From Hydromonas sp. (GTDB lineage Bacteria > Pseudomonadota > Gammaproteobacteria > Burkholderiales > Burkholderiaceae), in assembly GCA_017495165.1 (NCBI GenBank), contig JAFEII010000006.1:1-64000 (forward strand): DNA of 64,000 nt, given 5' to 3'. Shown piece after piece: positions 47,473-59,012 of this stretch; the stretch's first letter is position 1; every line of letters starts with the position of its first letter. The notes under the pieces were generated by a model. It did not search any database, was not told the DNA's origin, and was given only the letters and a program-made list of their open reading frames with translations. Position numbers and translations under genes: made by a program.

Positions 47473-48117
47473 TCAGACGGTGGTTTTATTCAACCACGGA
47501 AATTTTGATAAATGTTGCGCTTCAAACGCCTTGATTTCATCGGCGTGACGCAAGGTCAAGCCAATGTCATCAAAACCATTGGTCAGGCAATATTTGCGGT
47601 GCGTGCTAATCTCGAACTTAAACGCGTCATCACCCACGCGCACCAGTTGCTCGGGCAAATCAATCGTGACCTCAAAACCCACGTTGGCATTGACGATGTG
47701 GATGATTTTATCGACTTGTGCGGCGGTTAAAACGATGGGCAACAAGCCGTTTTTGTAGCAGTTGTTAAAGAAAATATCGGCGTATGACGGCGCGATAATC
47801 GCTCTAAAACCATATTGTTGCAACGCCCAAGGCGCGTGCTCGCGCGATGAGCCGCAGCCAAAGTTGTCCCGCGTGACCAATACGCTTGCGCCTTGATAGC
47901 GGGCTTGGTTTAACACAAAGTCTGGATTGAGCGGACGATTGGCGTTGTCTTTGCCGGGCTGACCTTCGTCCAAATACCGCCATTCATCAAATAAATTGGC
48001 ACCAAAACCCGTGCGGGCAATGGATTTTAAAAACTGTTTGGGGATAATCGCGTCGGTATCAACGTTTTCGCGGTCAAGCGGGGCGATTAAGCCAGTGTGT
48101 ACGATGAATTTTTCCAT
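47473..48117 (-). CDS. leuD: 3-isopropylmalate dehydratase small subunit
   Basis: With LeuC it isomerises 2- to 3-isopropylmalate. The 214-aa product has [20 protein letters not shown] at 9-28 and [14 protein letters not shown] near 81-94, typical of the aconitase swivel domain. It lies downstream of leuC and the entericidin-like gene in the betaproteobacterial order. Confidence 0.97.
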   Translation of the reverse strand: MEKFIVHTGLIAPLDRENVDTDAIIPKQFLKSIARTGFGANLFDEWRYLDEGQPGKDNANRPLNPDFVLNQARYQGASVLVTRDNFGCGSSREHAPWALQQYGFRAIIAPSYADIFFNNCYKNGLLPIVLTAAQVDKIIHIVNANVGFEVTIDLPEQLVRVGDDAFKFEISTHRKYCLTNGFDDIGLTLRHADEIKAFEAQHLSKFPWLNKTTV

Positions 48118-48195
48118 GAGCTGTCTTTAGAATAAAAGTAATACAGCGCACGGAATAAAGTTTTTATGCCGCGCTGCTGCGCAAAACGTGCAGGT

Positions 48196-48384
48196 TTACG
48201 GATTGGTTGATACGGGTGCAGTTCCGGGTGCAGGGATTTTTTCTTGCACATAATCGCCGCCGTTTTTGAATGCCCCGCCCACAGCAGATACATCTTTGCC
48301 AATGCCGTTCGCAAAGCCTTTAAATGTATTGCAGGCCGACAAAGTGAGGGTTGCCAAAACAGCAATTGATAATAATTTACGCAT
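48196..48384 (-). CDS. Entericidin-like lipoprotein
   Basis: A 62-aa lipoprotein precursor with the signal MRKLLSIAVLATLTLSAC; the lipobox LSAC puts the modified Cys at 18. The mature part (CNTFKGFANGIGKDVSAVGG) is the entericidin EcnA/EcnB pattern. In related betaproteobacteria a gene of this kind sits between leuC and leuD, as here. The physiological role of entericidins is debated (envelope stress or bacteriolytic toxin/antidote). GGAG precedes the ATG. Confidence 0.85.
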   Translation of the reverse strand: MRKLLSIAVLATLTLSACNTFKGFANGIGKDVSAVGGAFKNGGDYVQEKIPAPGTAPVSTNP

Positions 48385-48425
48385 TTTATTTCTCCATAAA
48401 TAAGCCAAAACGGCTTGTTAAAAAA

Positions 48426-49844
48426 TTAAATCAAACTTCTAATATCGACAAATCGCCCTTCAATCGCCGCTGCCGCTGCCATGGCAGGACTGACCAAATG
48501 CGTGCGTCCGCCCGCACCTTGGCGGCCTTCAAAGTTGCGATTGCTGGTGGAGGCGCAACGCTCGCCCGCTTCTAAACGGTCAGCATTCATTGCCAAACAC
48601 ATTGAGCAGCCCGGTTCGCGCCACTCAAAACCTGCTTGGGTGAAAATCACATCCAAGCCTTCGGCTTCCGCTTGGGCTTTGACCAAACCTGAACCGGGTA
48701 CAACCAAGGCGAGTTTGATGTTTGAAGCGACTTTTTTGCCCAACCGTTTGACCACCCAAGCCGCCGCACGCATGTCTTCAATGCGGCTGTTGGTGCATGA
48801 GCCGATAAATATTTTGTCCACTGCAATTTGCGTGATGGGTGTGCGTGGGCTTAAGCCCATATATTGCAAGGCACGCTCAATCGCATCTCGTTTGACGGGG
48901 TCAGATTCTTTTTCTGGGTCAGGCGTTGCGCCGTCAACTGGCACAACCATTTCGGGCGATGTGCCCCATGTCACTTGCGGCTTAATCTGCTCGGCTTGCA
49001 ATTGAACTGTGGCATCAAAATACGCGCCAGCGTCAGAATGCAAGTCTGCCCATGTTTGTGCAGCCAATTCAAACTGTGCGCCTTGCGGGCCAAATGGGCG
49101 GTTTTTCATGTAAGCAATGGTGGTGTCATCAACCGCCACCAAGCCCGCCCGTGCGCCCGCTTCAATCGCCATATTGCAAATGGTCATGCGCCCTTCCATG
49201 CTCAACGCACGAATCGCAGTGCCTGCAAATTCAATGGTAAAACCCGTGCCGCCCGCCGTACCAATCTGCCCAATCACCGCCAGCACAATGTCTTTGGCGG
49301 TGCAACCTGCGGGCAAAACGCCATCGACCTGTACGAGCATGTTTTTGGCTTTTTTCATCATCAAGGTTTGAGTGGCAAGCGCATGTTCAACTTCGGACGT
49401 GCCAATCCCAAACGCCAACGCGCCCATTGCGCCGTGGGTGGAGGTGTGCGAATCGCCGCAGACAATGGTCATCCCCGGTAGCGTTGCGCCTTGTTCAGGC
49501 CCAATCACATGCACAATCCCTTGGCGCACGTCGTTGATTTTAAATTCGGTAATGCCAAACTCATCGCAGTTTTTGTCGAGTGTTTCCACCTGCAAGCGTG
49601 ACACTGGGTCAACAATGCCCGCGTTACCCGCCGCCCGATTGGTGGTGGGCACATTGTGGTCGCACACCGCTAAGTTTGCATTTAAACGCCACACCGGACG
49701 CTGCGCGACTTTTAGGCCTTCAAAGGCTTGTGGGCTGGTGACTTCGTGGAGCAATTGGCGGTCAATGTAAATCAATGCCGTGCCGTCATCGTCGGTGCGT
49801 ATCACGTGCATGTCCCATAATTTGTCGTATAAGGTTTTTTTCAT
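48426..49844 (-). CDS. leuC: 3-isopropylmalate dehydratase large subunit
   Basis: The catalytic [4Fe-4S] subunit of isopropylmalate isomerase, 472 aa. Cluster ligands are the Cys in [12 protein letters not shown] near 347 and the pair in GCSMCLAMN near 407-410. Substrate-site [20 protein letters not shown] lies near 132-151. AGGA precedes the ATG. It is first of the leuC-entericidin-leuD-leuB row on the minus strand. Confidence 0.97.
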   Translation of the reverse strand: MKKTLYDKLWDMHVIRTDDDGTALIYIDRQLLHEVTSPQAFEGLKVAQRPVWRLNANLAVCDHNVPTTNRAAGNAGIVDPVSRLQVETLDKNCDEFGITEFKINDVRQGIVHVIGPEQGATLPGMTIVCGDSHTSTHGAMGALAFGIGTSEVEHALATQTLMMKKAKNMLVQVDGVLPAGCTAKDIVLAVIGQIGTAGGTGFTIEFAGTAIRALSMEGRMTICNMAIEAGARAGLVAVDDTTIAYMKNRPFGPQGAQFELAAQTWADLHSDAGAYFDATVQLQAEQIKPQVTWGTSPEMVVPVDGATPDPEKESDPVKRDAIERALQYMGLSPRTPITQIAVDKIFIGSCTNSRIEDMRAAAWVVKRLGKKVASNIKLALVVPGSGLVKAQAEAEGLDVIFTQAGFEWREPGCSMCLAMNADRLEAGERCASTSNRNFEGRQGAGGRTHLVSPAMAAAAAIEGRFVDIRSLI

Positions 49845-49869
49845 TGCGTGTCCTAATTATAAATGTGGA

Positions 49870-50694
49870 TTACTTCTTTTTTGCGCTGACATATAAAGGG
49901 CGGACTGTGTCGGCCAGCGCCGCCAAGTTTGCTTGACGGTCAGATGAGCTGGGATGCGTGCTAAAAAAATCCGAGCCGCCTGCACCTGATTCCGCCTGCA
50001 TTTTTCGCCAAAGCGATGCTGCTGCATCTGGGTTGTAGCCTGCACGAGCCGCAATTTCAATCCCCATTTGGTCTGCCTCAGTTTCGTGCGCGCGATTGAA
50101 CGGCAAATTAAAACCAACCTGCGCGCCCACATTAGCAAGGTCGCCCACGCCTTTGTAGCCCGCTACTTGCCCCGCCACGTCCAACAAACCGACCAATAAG
50201 TTTGAATTTTGTTGCTGCGATGCGCCCTCGCGCGAGTGTTCGCGCAAGGCGTGTGAAATTTCATGCCCCATAACTTGCGCAATTTCATCGTCTGTTAACT
50301 TTAAACGGGTAATTAAGCCCGAATAAATAAACATTTTGCCGTCTGGATAACACGCAGCATTTAGCTCATCAGAGCTTAAAACCGCCACCTGCCAAGGCCA
50401 ATTGCCAGAGTCTGGCCGCAAAACGGGGGCTTGCTGAACCAAACGAGCCGTAATAAGGCGAACCCGTTTGGTTAGCACCTTATCTGTGTTTAAAACGCCC
50501 TGCTGCTTTGCCGAACCCAGCAGACTCATATAAGCATTGGCGGAGGCTGCATTAAATTGCGCCGCAGGAATCGAGAATTTTTGAGCGCGTGTCACGCCTG
50601 TTGCACTGCTGACGGTGGTTTGTTGCACCGTGCCGCATGCGGCCAATAACAACACGCTTGAGACAAGCACATATCTTTTGAATGTGTGAAACAT
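49870..50694 (-). CDS. M48-family lipoprotein metalloprotease
   Basis: A 274-aa zinc protease precursor. The lipobox LLAAC puts the lipidated Cys at 20, anchoring it in the envelope. The zinc motif HEISH is at 144-148 and the third ligand Glu in HETEADQMG near 210, as in YggG/LoiP- and BepA-type M48 proteases, which trim misfolded outer-membrane proteins. The ATG is one base behind the aroC stop, with AAGGG inside the aroC end, so the two are coupled. Confidence 0.92.
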   Translation of the reverse strand: MFHTFKRYVLVSSVLLLAACGTVQQTTVSSATGVTRAQKFSIPAAQFNAASANAYMSLLGSAKQQGVLNTDKVLTKRVRLITARLVQQAPVLRPDSGNWPWQVAVLSSDELNAACYPDGKMFIYSGLITRLKLTDDEIAQVMGHEISHALREHSREGASQQQNSNLLVGLLDVAGQVAGYKGVGDLANVGAQVGFNLPFNRAHETEADQMGIEIAARAGYNPDAAASLWRKMQAESGAGGSDFFSTHPSSSDRQANLAALADTVRPLYVSAKKK

Positions 50695-50695
50695 T

Positions 50696-51799
50696 TTACA
50701 GCCCTTCATCCATCGTTAAAACAGGGGTTTGAACCGTCACATCGCCATTTTGTGCACGATGCAAAAGCACATGGTCAATCAACACCAGCGCCAACATGGC
50801 TTCTAAAATTGGGGTGGCGCGAATGCCCACGCATGGATCATGCCGCCCGAAGGTTTCAACCGTTGCTGCATTGCCCTCAACATCTATGGATTCGCGCGGC
50901 ACGCGAATCGACGACGTTGGCTTAATCGCCACATGCACCACAACGGGTTGCCCAGAGGAAATACCGCCCAACACACCGCCGGAATGATTGGTTTTAAAGC
51001 CTGTTGGCGGCATTTCATCGCCGTGCTGCGAGCCTTTTTGGGCAACCACATCAAAGCCGTCCCCCATTTCAACCCCTTTAACCGCATTCACCCCCATCAT
51101 GGCATAAGCAATATCCGCATCGAGTTTATCAAACAGCGGCGCGCCCAAACCCACGGGCACGTTAATCGCCCCCACCATCAAACGTGCGCCAACCGAATCG
51201 CCTTCGCGGCGCAAATTATCCATATACGCTTCTAGCTCAGGCACAACGTCATTATTTGGGGAAAAAAATGGATTTTGCGCCACAAAATCCCAGTCTTGAA
51301 ATGGAATTTCTACTTCTCCCAAAGCGGTCATACAGCCCATAATTTGGGTGCCGTATTTTTCAAACAGCCATTTTTTTGCCACAGCGCCCGCCGCCACCAT
51401 GGGCGCAGTCAAGCGCGCAGAAGAGCGCCCGCCACCGCGTGGGTCGCGCACGCCATATTTGTGCCAATACGTGTAGTCGGCATGGCCTGGGCGAAACTGC
51501 ATGGCAATATTGCCATAATCGCTGCTGCGCTGATCTTGGTTGCGAATCAAAAGCGCAATCGGCGTCCCCGTTGTCACGCCTTCATACACGCCCGATAAAA
51601 TTTCAACCTGATCCGCCTCTGAGCGTTGCGTCACGTGGCGTGACGTACCAGGCTTGCGGCGATCAAGATCAGGCTGAATATCAGCCTCGGACAATTTCAT
51701 ACCTGGAGGACAACCATCAATCACACAGCCGATTGCCACGCCATGCGACTCGCCAAAATTGGTCACGCTAAATAATTGTCCAAACGTGCTGCCCGCCAT
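50696..51799 (-). CDS. aroC: Chorismate synthase
   Basis: The FMN-dependent last step of the shikimate pathway. The 367-aa protein has the signatures [19 protein letters not shown] at about 16-34, [19 protein letters not shown] and [15 protein letters not shown] with [12 protein letters not shown] near 125-136. The start at MAGSTFGQ is preceded by AAGG at six bases; the longer frame was rejected. It is followed without gap by the M48 gene. Confidence 0.97.
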   Translation of the reverse strand: MAGSTFGQLFSVTNFGESHGVAIGCVIDGCPPGMKLSEADIQPDLDRRKPGTSRHVTQRSEADQVEILSGVYEGVTTGTPIALLIRNQDQRSSDYGNIAMQFRPGHADYTYWHKYGVRDPRGGGRSSARLTAPMVAAGAVAKKWLFEKYGTQIMGCMTALGEVEIPFQDWDFVAQNPFFSPNNDVVPELEAYMDNLRREGDSVGARLMVGAINVPVGLGAPLFDKLDADIAYAMMGVNAVKGVEMGDGFDVVAQKGSQHGDEMPPTGFKTNHSGGVLGGISSGQPVVVHVAIKPTSSIRVPRESIDVEGNAATVETFGRHDPCVGIRATPILEAMLALVLIDHVLLHRAQNGDVTVQTPVLTMDEGL

Positions 51800-51873
51800 A
51801 TCATGCCTTAATGTGTGAGTCAAAATAGCCCGTATTGTAGCCTAAATGACCATGATTTTTTAAGAAAACCATG

Positions 51874-51903
51874 AAAAAAAGCCCGATGTTTATCGGGCTT
51901 TTT
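51874..51903 (-). terminator. Terminator of argG
   Basis: The stem AAAAAGCCCGAT/ATCGGGCTTTTT with a 4-base loop lies just past the tandem array behind the argG stop codon. Confidence 0.92.
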
Positions 51904-51915
51904 AAACAGGTCTAA

Positions 51916-51944
51916 ATGCATTAATGCATTAATGCATTAACGCA

Positions 51945-51947
<3 letters not shown>
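51916..51947. repeat. 8-bp tandem repeat running out of the argG stop codon
   Basis: Three perfect copies of ATGCATTA and a fourth with one mismatch (ACGCATTA) that contains the argG stop (51945-51947). On the coding strand TAA recurs every eight bases and so falls in all three frames. Confidence 0.88.
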
Positions 51948-53297
<1,350 letters not shown>

Positions 53298-53448
53298 TTA
53301 TAGTGAAGGTTGCCGTAAAGCTGCGCCATTATAAGGGTTATGAATGAAATTGCAACCTCACATCAAGCACCCACCCACGCATTTCAGTGCATTCAAACAC
53401 GGCTGAACAACAAAATCTCATTCACCCACGATTGGGCTGATACCAACA

Positions 53449-53476
53449 ATAAACCCCATCTTGCGATGGGGTTTAT
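53449..53476. terminator. Hairpin downstream of the amino acid permease gene
   Basis: A perfect 12-base stem ATAAACCCCATC/GATGGGGTTTAT with loop TTGC. The following T-tract on the minus strand is short, so termination strength is uncertain. Confidence 0.65.
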
Positions 53477-53529
53477 TCAAAAAAAATCGAGGGCTTAAAT
53501 CAGAAGGCTCAATCAGCCCGCCAAAACAC

Positions 53530-54924
53530 TTATGTGTCAAAATTAACAGCACTTTTACGCCGAAAATGACCCAAACCCAGCGGCACAAAGCCAAGCAACA
53601 AACCACCCAAACCAATGGCCAGCGTAATATTTTCAAAAGTCGGAATGCTGTACAACGCCAAAAACACCATAAATGCAGCACTCGCAGCAGGCCAAATCAC
53701 ATACGAGCACGCAGCTCGCAAGCCATCATTGAGTTTGCTGCGATAATGCCAAGCACAAGCAAAGCCAGCCAAACTCATATAAAAACAAATTTGAAACCCG
53801 ATCGCCGAAATCGAGCTGTCTAAAATAGCTTTAACGGACGGCATTGAAGATGAGGTAAACAGCAGCAACACCCCCATAAACCAAATAACCAATGTCGCAA
53901 CCCACGGGGTTTGCCATTCTGGGTGAATTTTAGCGTAACGCGGGTGCAGCGCATTGTCGCGCGACATCGCAAACATGCTGCGGCTAAATTGTAAAATCTG
54001 CGTCTCTATCGTACCAATCGTACTTAAAACCGTTGAAATTACTGCCAAATAACTCCACGGCTTTGGAAACAATTTATCCGCAATCGCGTACAAAACATTG
54101 GTATTGGCTTGCGCAATTTCCTCATCGGTCAATACAATTAACACAACAATCATCATGATAATAAAAAACAAAATCAAATTTACCATTGCCCAAAAAGCCC
54201 CACGCGAAGCAGGTTCAGGCGTACCAGGCTTGGTTTCCTCACCCAAATTCATCGTAACGTCCCAACCCCAATAAAAAAAGATCGCAGTCAATGCGCCAGT
54301 TGCAAAAGTAGCTGGGGTAAAGGCAAAAATAGAAACCCATTCAAATGAAGGCATGTGCGCAGGTGCATCCCAATATTGCACAAAGGCACCAATGATTAAA
54401 GCAAAGATAATCGCGGTTTCGACAACGGTTAAAATCAGCTGCGCATAACTTGCGTGTTTAATCCCTTTGGTAACCACCACCGTTACGATGGTCAGCCAAA
54501 TGGCTGCGGTAAACGTCACCCAACTGGTATCCTCAACCAAGTCAGCACCGCCAAAAATGTCACGAATCACGACCAAAGTTGAGGTTGCCGCAGGAATCGT
54601 TGCAGAGACCATAAAAATAACCGAGGCAACCAGCAACCCCCAGCCTGCAAAAAAACCCCATGTAGGGCCAAAAACCTTGCCAACCCAAGCATAGGTTGCA
54701 CCCGCATGCGAGGTTATTTTATTTAAATGTGTGAATGCAAGCATGATGCCAAACATAATCAAGCCACAATACAAAACACTGCCAACGGCCAAAGTCCCGA
54801 CGGTTGACACAATCACCGCAGTCGTAACTGCCACGCTAAATGCGGGCGCTGTCCCCGCAATCCCCATAACGGCGGACTCTAAAGTACCCAAAGAGCCGCT
54901 GGCCAATCCTTTTTCTTTTGTCAT
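53530..54924 (-). CDS. APC-superfamily amino acid permease
   Basis: A 464-aa inner-membrane transporter with about twelve to fourteen spans. The first span has the unwound-helix pattern GIAGTAPAFSVAVTT, and the segment HAGATYAWVGKVFGPTWGFFAGW near 73-95 is typical of the family, followed by FFYWGWDVTMNLGEETKPGT near 217. The last pattern is common in amine or amino acid permeases of the GABA/ethanolamine type; the substrate cannot be assigned. GGAG precedes the ATG. Confidence 0.9.
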   Translation of the reverse strand: MTKEKGLASGSLGTLESAVMGIAGTAPAFSVAVTTAVIVSTVGTLAVGSVLYCGLIMFGIMLAFTHLNKITSHAGATYAWVGKVFGPTWGFFAGWGLLVASVIFMVSATIPAATSTLVVIRDIFGGADLVEDTSWVTFTAAIWLTIVTVVVTKGIKHASYAQLILTVVETAIIFALIIGAFVQYWDAPAHMPSFEWVSIFAFTPATFATGALTAIFFYWGWDVTMNLGEETKPGTPEPASRGAFWAMVNLILFFIIMMIVVLIVLTDEEIAQANTNVLYAIADKLFPKPWSYLAVISTVLSTIGTIETQILQFSRSMFAMSRDNALHPRYAKIHPEWQTPWVATLVIWFMGVLLLFTSSSMPSVKAILDSSISAIGFQICFYMSLAGFACAWHYRSKLNDGLRAACSYVIWPAASAAFMVFLALYSIPTFENITLAIGLGGLLLGFVPLGLGHFRRKSAVNFDT

Positions 54925-55031
54925 ATTGTCTCCATTATTTAAGTGTTGTTTTTAAAAGCCGTTTATTGTGACAGACAAAAAACCAATCAATCAGTCCAAT
55001 TCTAAGTCAAGCCACCAGACAATTGCGCAAC

Positions 55032-57221
55032 TCACATCCGCACCACTTGGCTCACGCCTGCCACTTGCATGAGCGATGAAATCGCCTTTTGCAAAACCGT
55101 TGCCGACTCAACTTCAAGGCCAACAATCAACTGGCATTGCCCACCCACCATCGCGCTGCGCACGGTTTTAAGCCCACTCACCAATATTTTTTCACGCGCC
55201 AAAACCTCTGTTAGATCTTTCATCATATCAATCGACTCAACCGCCGTCACAATAATATCCACTTGATACCGCGCACCAACGCGACTTGCCCACGTGCAAT
55301 TTAAAACCCGCTCAGGATGCTGGCTTTGCATATTCAAAAAATTGTCACAGCCGACTCGATGAATCGACACGCCTTTGGCACGCGTCACAAAACCCACAAC
55401 CTCATCGGGCGGCGCTGGCTTACAGCACTTGGCAAGCTGCGTCATTAAGTCATCCAACCCAACCACCAGCACACTGTTTTTGCCATGTTTGATTTTATTG
55501 GCATGACTGTTGACCCAATTCACGCTATCCAAACGCTCCGCTTGCAAAGGCGACGCAACCGTCTCTTTAAAATAGACCTCAAGGTCATGCGCAGTTAAAT
55601 CCTCACGGGCAAACGCAATATAAAAATCATCCAACTTGTCATAACCCAATGCTTGAGCCAACTCATCGTGCTTGAGAGCGGTTTTACTCAAGCGCTGCAA
55701 TTCTTTTTCAAATAAATTGCGCCCTTGCGCCACATATTCCGCACTGGCTTGCGCATTAAACCACGCACGAATTTTGCTTTTGGTGCGCGCACTGGCGGTA
55801 AACTCATCACGCAGCCAATCGCGTGACGGGCCGCCTTGTTTGGCCGCGCTTATTTGAACCGTTTGCCCCGTTTGTAGCTTGGTATTGAGCGGCACAAGCG
55901 TGCCATTCACTTTCGCACCGCGACACAAATGCCCCAAATTGGTGTGAACGTAATACGCAAAATCAATCGGCGTGGCATCTTTTGGCAACTCAATCACCTT
56001 TGCATCGGGCGTAAGCACATAAATATTTGGATCATTGAGCCTAAAAGCTTTGTCCTGCGCCGCAATTTTTCGGGTTAAATCAGACTGCCAGCTAATTAAT
56101 TGGCGTACCCACGCAATTTGCTCGTCGTAAACAGACTGCGCCGATGTTTGCTCATTTTTAAAGCCGCCCTCTTTGTAACGCCAATGCGCCGCCACGCCAT
56201 ACTCGGCAAACTGATGCATTTCTTGGGTGCGAATTTGCACCTCAATTGGCCGCCCATCATCCCCAACCACAACAGTGTGCAATGATTGGTAACCATTTGA
56301 TTTTGGCCGCGCAATGTAATCATCAAACTCCTTTGGAATCGGCTGCCATAAATGATGCAGCACCCCCAAAACCTCATAACACGACTTCACATCCGCCACC
56401 ACAATTCGAAACGCTCGAATGTCATACAAATCAGCAAACGCCAAATCCTTGCCGCGCATTTTGTTATAAATACTGTAAATATGCTTAGGCCGACCTGAGA
56501 TTTGCGCCTTAATTTTTTGTGCGTTTAAATCTTGATTGAGCCGTTCAATCGCCTGCGCCACAAACGCCTCACGCGCAGTGCGCTTTTCGTCCAACCAGCT
56601 TGAAATTTCTTTATACACAGTGGGCTGTGCAAAGCGAAACGCCAAATCTTCAAGCTCCCATTTGACCTGCCAAATCCCCAATCGATTGGCAAGCGGCGAG
56701 TAAAGCAACAACGTTTCTTGCGCCAAATCTGGCGGACAAGGCAATTTTTGCGCCGCAAAATAGCGCAAGGTCTGCAAGCGCGACACCAATCGCAAAATCA
56801 CCACGCGAATGTCATTGGCCATCGCAAGCAGCATTTTACGCACGCGCTCAATCTGAGCGCTCGACTCAGGACTGCCCAGCGACTTATCACCCGTCACATT
56901 TTTGGTTTGCACCCCCAAATGCATCAGCGCATGCAAATTGGCAATCCGCAACGCCTGAACGTTTCCCCATTGCACCTCAATCGCCTCAACTGCCGCCGCA
57001 CGCTCTTTTGCGTTGCTTGCAAAGTCAAGAAAACCAAATAAATAAGCGGACACGTGCAACTCATCGTCCACGCTAAGCCGCTGCAAAATATCGCTCATGC
57101 CTTGCGAATGCGCAAACATAAGCTCGCCCGTGCGCAAACACGCGTCACCATAATGCTGCTTTGCAGCATCCATGGCTTGTGCAATTGTTTGCTTTTCGGG
57201 CTGCGGCACATTGATTGACAT
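55032..57221 (-). CDS. relA: GTP pyrophosphokinase RelA (ppGpp synthetase I)
   Basis: Makes (p)ppGpp on stalled ribosomes. The 729-aa product starts with a pseudo-hydrolase domain lacking the His-Asp metal pair (the SpoT HDVIEDT region reads without HD). The synthetase domain follows (GRPKHIYSIYNKM at 243-255, LYDIRAFRIVV near 265), with the acidic Glu298-Phe-Asp-Asp301 signature of monofunctional RelA, then YIARPKSNGYQSLHTVVV. Next are a TGS domain (NIYVLTPDAKVIELPKDATP near 412-431), a zinc-finger-like Cys cluster with CCKPAPPDEVVGF, and a C-terminal ACT domain. An in-frame extension to 57278 was rejected. Confidence 0.95.
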   Translation of the reverse strand: MSINVPQPEKQTIAQAMDAAKQHYGDACLRTGELMFAHSQGMSDILQRLSVDDELHVSAYLFGFLDFASNAKERAAAVEAIEVQWGNVQALRIANLHALMHLGVQTKNVTGDKSLGSPESSAQIERVRKMLLAMANDIRVVILRLVSRLQTLRYFAAQKLPCPPDLAQETLLLYSPLANRLGIWQVKWELEDLAFRFAQPTVYKEISSWLDEKRTAREAFVAQAIERLNQDLNAQKIKAQISGRPKHIYSIYNKMRGKDLAFADLYDIRAFRIVVADVKSCYEVLGVLHHLWQPIPKEFDDYIARPKSNGYQSLHTVVVGDDGRPIEVQIRTQEMHQFAEYGVAAHWRYKEGGFKNEQTSAQSVYDEQIAWVRQLISWQSDLTRKIAAQDKAFRLNDPNIYVLTPDAKVIELPKDATPIDFAYYVHTNLGHLCRGAKVNGTLVPLNTKLQTGQTVQISAAKQGGPSRDWLRDEFTASARTKSKIRAWFNAQASAEYVAQGRNLFEKELQRLSKTALKHDELAQALGYDKLDDFYIAFAREDLTAHDLEVYFKETVASPLQAERLDSVNWVNSHANKIKHGKNSVLVVGLDDLMTQLAKCCKPAPPDEVVGFVTRAKGVSIHRVGCDNFLNMQSQHPERVLNCTWASRVGARYQVDIIVTAVESIDMMKDLTEVLAREKILVSGLKTVRSAMVGGQCQLIVGLEVESATVLQKAISSLMQVAGVSQVVRM

Positions 57222-57372
57222 AGTGAATTTTCTGTAAATTAAAGCGGTTTTTAAATAACAAAAAGCCATTAAAATCAAAGCGCTAGGATTTGTTTTAAAA
57301 GCTTTTTGTATTGATAAAGCAACATAAATGCGACGGGCAATTCACCCAAAGCATCCCATCAAAATACGGTTG

Positions 57373-57939
57373 TTACATGCGCGGCACAACCACGCCAGTT
57401 TGGCCTTGATATTTACCACCACGGTCTTTGTAAGACACCTCACAAACCTCATCGGACTCTAAAAACAGCACCTGTGCGCAGCCTTCATTGGCATAAATCA
57501 CGGCAGGCAATGGCGTGGTATTTGAAAACTCAAGCGTCACATAACCTTCCCACTCTGGCTCAAACGGCGTGACGTTCACAATAATCCCACAGCGCGCATA
57601 GGTTGATTTACCCAAGCAAATGGTCAACACGCTGCGCGGGATTTTAAAGTACTCAACCGTGCGCGCCAATACAAACGAATTGGGCGGAATAATGCACGTG
57701 TCGCCCACATGCTCAACAAAGCATTTTGGATCAAAATTTTTCGGATCAACAATACTGTTGTTCACATTGGTAAAAATTTTAAATTCATTTGAGCAACGAA
57801 TATCATAGCCATAGCTCGATGTACCATAACTCACAATTTTTTCGTCACCGTGATAACGCACTTGGCCTGATTCATACGGGTGAATCATGTCATGCTCCAG
57901 CGCCATTTTGCGAATCCACTTATCCGATTTAATACTCAT
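57373..57939 (-). CDS. dcd: dCTP deaminase
   Basis: Deaminates dCTP to dUTP for thymidylate synthesis. The 188-aa product is normal in length; the N-terminal [19 protein letters not shown] and [16 protein letters not shown] near 41-56 are family-typical. The catalytic Glu lies in [20 protein letters not shown] near 133-152, and the substrate site is in [24 protein letters not shown] precedes the ATG. It lies 25 bases after the fabD stop on the plus map, on the same strand as fabH-fabD and probably read with them. Confidence 0.97.
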   Translation of the reverse strand: MSIKSDKWIRKMALEHDMIHPYESGQVRYHGDEKIVSYGTSSYGYDIRCSNEFKIFTNVNNSIVDPKNFDPKCFVEHVGDTCIIPPNSFVLARTVEYFKIPRSVLTICLGKSTYARCGIIVNVTPFEPEWEGYVTLEFSNTTPLPAVIYANEGCAQVLFLESDEVCEVSYKDRGGKYQGQTGVVVPRM

Positions 57940-57964
57940 ATTGCCTCCAACAATTTAATCAAAA

Positions 57965-58903
57965 TCAGGCCAGAGCGGCCAAAATAGCATTTAAGCTGGC
58001 TTGATCAACCAGACCATGCCCAGTCAAACGCGCATCAATTCGTTTGGCCAACCCTGCCAATACACGCCCTGGACCACATTCCACCAAATCAGTCACGCCC
58101 TTATCGGCCATCAATGTAACAGACTCAACCCAGCGCACCGGATGCCACGCCTGCCGAATCAACGCATCTTTGATTTTAGAAGCGTCGGTTTCAATCAACA
58201 CATCCACGTTATTTATCACCGGAATGCTTGGCGTTTGGAACACCATCGACTCAAGCGCACCTGCCAATTCATGCGCCGCAGGTTCGAGTAAACTTGAATG
58301 AAATGGCGCAGACACAGGCAAAACCAAGGCACGTTTTGCACCCGCAGCTTTAGCCAATTCGCATGCTTTTTCAACCGCACCCTTGTGTCCAGCAATCACA
58401 ACTTGCCCGGGCGAATTGTAGTTAACCGCCTGCACCACCTCACCCGCCACTTCCATTTGCGCGGTCTCACACACAAACCGCACGGTTTCATCGTCCAAGC
58501 CCAAAACAGCAGCCATACCGCCCACACCAACAGGCACGGCGTTTTGCATGGCTTGCGCTCGGATTTTGACCAATTTCACCGCATCGGTCAGCGTCATGAC
58601 GCCAGCAGCGGTCAAAGCGGAGTATTCACCCAAGCTGTGCCCAGCAAGCAGGGTTGGCATGGCGCCACCGACCGATTCCCAAGCGCGAAATGCGGCAACA
58701 CTGGCAGCCAACATAATCGGCTGCGTGTTCACGGTCAAGTTCAACGCTTCAATTGGCCCCTCTTTCATCATGCCCATCAAATCCATGCTCAGCGCATCAC
58801 TCGCTTGCGCAATGGTTTCCTGTACGACAGGCAAATCTGCCAAGTCATTGAGCATACCAACGCTTTGCGAGCCTTGCCCAGGAAATACAAATGCTGTTGT
58901 CAT
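57965..58903 (-). CDS. fabD: Malonyl-CoA:ACP transacylase
   Basis: Loads malonyl groups on acyl carrier protein for fatty acid synthesis. The 312-aa product has FPGQGSQSVGM at 7-17 and the nucleophile Ser90 in GHSLGEYSAL; the His partner is in SAPFHSSLLEP near 202. The start MTTAFVF was chosen over six upstream codons. It follows fabH by about 110 bases. The usual next genes fabG, acpP and fabF are absent; dcd follows instead. Confidence 0.97.
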   Translation of the reverse strand: MTTAFVFPGQGSQSVGMLNDLADLPVVQETIAQASDALSMDLMGMMKEGPIEALNLTVNTQPIMLAASVAAFRAWESVGGAMPTLLAGHSLGEYSALTAAGVMTLTDAVKLVKIRAQAMQNAVPVGVGGMAAVLGLDDETVRFVCETAQMEVAGEVVQAVNYNSPGQVVIAGHKGAVEKACELAKAAGAKRALVLPVSAPFHSSLLEPAAHELAGALESMVFQTPSIPVINNVDVLIETDASKIKDALIRQAWHPVRWVESVTLMADKGVTDLVECGPGRVLAGLAKRIDARLTGHGLVDQASLNAILAALA

Positions 58904-59012
58904 CGTGTTCTTTCTTCTCATGTGCCACCCACCTAAGCAAGCGGGTTTTGAATAATTTTTAGCGTGTTTTAAGCTGTTTTAGTACGTGTTTACATCATTA
59001 AACGGCATGACA

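Noticed and set aside
48864-49481. 205-aa plus-strand ORF opposite leuC
   Set aside because: Antisense shadow of the highly conserved leuC frame.
58298-58936. 212-aa plus-strand ORF opposite fabD
   Set aside because: Antisense shadow of fabD; composition rich in His, Arg and Gln with no family resemblance.
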